A DNA stretch of 64,000 bases, from IMG/VR virus record IMGVR_UViG_3300005856_000023, positions 1-64,000 of that record. One strand, written 5' to 3'. The translations under genes and the position numbers were made by a program. Positions 62,494-64,000 of this stretch are shown here, piece by piece (within the stretch, counting starts at the first letter, position 1; every line of letters begins with the position of its first letter). The DNA comes from a virus. Under the pieces are notes generated by a model. It was not told the origin of the DNA. It searched no databases and saw only the letters and a program-made list of their open reading frames with translations.

Positions 62494-63012
62494 ATGAAAT
62501 GTTTGTTATACGACTATAAATTAACCTTTACATTTAGAAACGATCATGTTACATTTTGTATTCATGTTTATGGTGATTATCAAGCCAATGAAATATTATC
62601 TTTTGCTGTCATAGATTTATTTATTAAAATTATAAAGCAACAAAAAAGAAAACTTATTATTTTAAAAAAGAGAAAACCGATCTTACATTTGTTAAATTAC
62701 ATTGATATGCTCAATTTCATTAGTAATGAATTTAACATTACCTTTTTCTCAAAAAATAAATACAAAGCAGAATTATTATATAACTTGTATTCATACCGAA
62801 CAAAACCCTTTAAGGACTTTGGTCGTAAAAATGGTCTAAAAGTTATTGAAAACGAAAACTTTTGTGTCATTAGATTTGAATATGATTATGTTAATATAGT
62901 AAAGCCAAAGAATGTAGATTTAGCCGCTATGGTAATGCATATACTTAAGAAGGAAGAGAGTGATGAGATAGATGTAAGTAGTATAATATTTTATTGTGTA
63001 CTTCTAATGTGA
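62494..63012 (+). CDS. tandem family protein, copy 4 (172 aa)
   Basis: Most diverged copy: MKCLLYDYKLTF start, IIKQQKRKLIILKKRKPI core kept, a three-residue deletion near NFISNEFN, and RKNGLKVIENENFC. The hydrophobic end SIIFYCVLLM is identical to copies 1 and 2, so this tail is probably functional. Class 1 signal with T9 before ATG. Confidence 0.75.
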   Translation: MKCLLYDYKLTFTFRNDHVTFCIHVYGDYQANEILSFAVIDLFIKIIKQQKRKLIILKKRKPILHLLNYIDMLNFISNEFNITFFSKNKYKAELLYNLYSYRTKPFKDFGRKNGLKVIENENFCVIRFEYDYVNIVKPKNVDLAAMVMHILKKEESDEIDVSSIIFYCVLLM

Positions 63013-63057
63013 TAAGCATTTTTTTATACGTTTTACAATCTGTCTAAATTTAGTGAT

Positions 63058-63786
63058 ATGATTATAATCCCTTTTAGAAAGAACATTTCCGTTATCAATT
63101 TAATTCCATCACCAAAATATGGTTCTGCAATATTGTTTTATATTATTCCATTAAACAAAGAATTGAGTAGTATAACTGAAAGACAGTACGAAGAAAAAAT
63201 CGTCGATTCGGTTAATGCAAAAATAAGAGAATTCAGGCCAATAAATTTCATCGGAGCAAATATAATCAAGAAACCGATAAGAGATGTGTTCATTGAATTA
63301 GCTGAATTCATGAATAAAGAAGCAGGAACATTTGAACTACCAATTACAATTAAAAACATTATGTTTAAAATGATTAAAAGTGGAAACACATTCACTATAA
63401 TAACAACAGATAAAGATGGTAATGTAAAAGATTTTACTGATCAGATAGTTGTTGACACATCAGTAATTGTCAATAAAATAAATCAGTTGCTAGCAAATCT
63501 TGATAGTGATCAATCAAATAACAATATGTCAGCAAATCAATTGGATACAATTATAAAATTGTTGGAAAGGTTAAACTTAACTATGGAAAAGATAAACAAT
63601 AATCTAGAAAAGATTTTAGCTAATAAGGAAACAATTGGATATGAGATTGCGAAAGAGACATCACCTATTGAACTTGTTACAAATGTAGAGAAAGATAATC
63701 AAAAAGATATTGCTCAAGATGATATTAGTTTATTCCAAGATCAATTAGATTTACAAAACATTAGTGTTAATGATCTACTATCATAA
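63058..63786 (+). CDS. unknown protein with coiled coil (242 aa)
   Basis: Full class 1 signal (TTTACA, 6 nt, CTAAATTT, 6 nt). Residues 1-130 are alpha/beta; about 155-205 form a Leu/Asn-rich heptad helix (LDTIIKLLERLNLTMEKINN), then an acidic tail (QDDISLFQDQLDLQ, ending VNDLLS). The acidic, hydrophobic C-terminus recalls SSB-type tails, and the N-terminal part could be a DNA-binding domain, but no family is recognised. Confidence 0.6.
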   Translation: MIIIPFRKNISVINLIPSPKYGSAILFYIIPLNKELSSITERQYEEKIVDSVNAKIREFRPINFIGANIIKKPIRDVFIELAEFMNKEAGTFELPITIKNIMFKMIKSGNTFTIITTDKDGNVKDFTDQIVVDTSVIVNKINQLLANLDSDQSNNNMSANQLDTIIKLLERLNLTMEKINNNLEKILANKETIGYEIAKETSPIELVTNVEKDNQKDIAQDDISLFQDQLDLQNISVNDLLS

Positions 63787-63827
63787 TTTTTTTATAGAAT
63801 GTTAGCTGTTATGACAGCACTTTGAGA

Positions 63828-64000
63828 ATGCTTAAGAGATTAAGATTACACGATGATAAGATTATTGCTCACAGATACTATCAGAATTACTATGAGCTAT
63901 TACTCTCTTACTTACCCTATGTTAAAAGAGTATTTGCAAGACTTTATATGCCTTACATACAAGCAGCATCTTCTAACAGAGCCTATTTAAATCTTAATTT
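63828..64000 (+). CDS. unknown late-class protein, cut by right window edge
   Basis: Class 2 signal (ACAGC, 9 nt, ATG); 57 codons are visible. The fragment is basic and Tyr-rich (HRYYQNYYELLLSYLPYVKR) and helical. Nothing further can be said from the visible part. Confidence 0.5.
   Translation, partial: MLKRLRLHDDKIIAHRYYQNYYELLLSYLPYVKRVFARLYMPYIQAASSNRAYLNLN

Larger units (their letters stand above)
60680..63012 (+). repeat. four-copy tandem gene array
   Basis: Four head-to-tail units of about 581-587 bp (starts at 60740, 61327, 61908, 62494). Each unit includes the upstream ~60 bp: ACTGATAAGTTATC-like palindrome, GTTAGCTTAC, then CTAAATTT and ATG after exactly 6 nt. Copies 1 and 3 are most alike at several positions; copy 4 is most diverged. 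Every frame is intact, which argues for selection on all copies. Confidence 0.9.

Noticed and set aside
1-64000. tRNA genes and CRISPR arrays
   Set aside because: I scanned the intergenic gaps, all under about 550 bp, and saw no cloverleaf with a TTC-arm consensus and no regularly spaced direct repeats. The only tandem repeat is the four-gene array at 60.7-63.0 kb.

Overview
This window is part of a large, AT-rich tailed-phage genome with a contractile tail. The structural evidence is a T4-gp23-like HK97-fold capsid protein, a tail sheath, a tail-tube protein, an M23-bearing tail protein and a secreted lytic transglycosylase. The replication evidence is a family B DNA polymerase, a DnaB-type helicase, a DnaG-type primase, a RecA/UvsX-type recombinase, a flap endonuclease and an SNF2-like helicase. 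It also encodes pieces of its own multisubunit RNA polymerase: beta N-terminal half (37868-39190, minus), beta C-terminal half (21644-23236, plus) and beta-prime N-terminal part (16788-18083, minus). Split multisubunit RNAPs are known from phiKZ/AR9-type jumbo phages, so this is probably a large or jumbo myovirus. The host cannot be named. Heavy AGA/ATA codon use, a SpeD homologue, a type III anti-CRISPR and IS200/IS605-like end sequences fit a low-GC, perhaps thermophilic, bacterium, but that is inference.

Layout. 1-2.1 kb: a 5' part of a SpeD-like gene (leftward) and small unknown genes. 2.2-16.7 kb: unknown structural-class genes mixed with a flap endonuclease, SNF2 helicase, QueD, two membrane/amphipathic proteins and an AcrIII-1 ring nuclease. 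16.8-23.2 kb: beta-prime fragment, DNA polymerase, primase, metalloprotease-like protein and beta C-half. 23.3-32.9 kb: mainly late genes, including a multi-pass membrane protein, lysin and a PD-(D/E)XK nuclease. 32.9-41 kb: VWA protein, DnaB helicase, capsid protein, beta N-half. 41-49 kb: sheath, tail proteins and an archaeo-eukaryotic-primase-like protein. 49-55 kb: FolE, MoxR ATPase, ribonucleotide reductase small subunit and RecA. 55-60.7 kb: sheath-like protein, tube, nucleotide kinase, a broken gene and an NlpC/P60-like protein. 60.7-63 kb: four tandem copies of one unknown gene. The right end holds a coiled-coil protein and the start of one more gene.

The most striking feature is how genes are started. 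Strand switches constantly and few genes share a transcript by appearance. Almost every gene carries one of two sequence signals directly in front of its ATG. Class 1 is TTTRCA-N6-CTAAATTT-N6-ATG (about 37 genes; the N6 before ATG is nearly invariant) and marks replication, nucleotide-metabolism, anti-defence and most small unknown genes. Class 2 is an AGC (usually AGCA or AGCT) 9-13 nt before ATG (about 30 genes) and marks capsid, tail, lysis and other presumably late genes. Shine-Dalgarno sequences are absent from most of these but present in front of the few second-in-transcript genes. I read the two classes as promoters of two temporal programmes producing leaderless or nearly leaderless mRNAs. 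The class 1 spacing would put transcription start at the A of ATG. These signals also corrected more than a dozen start codons in this annotation.
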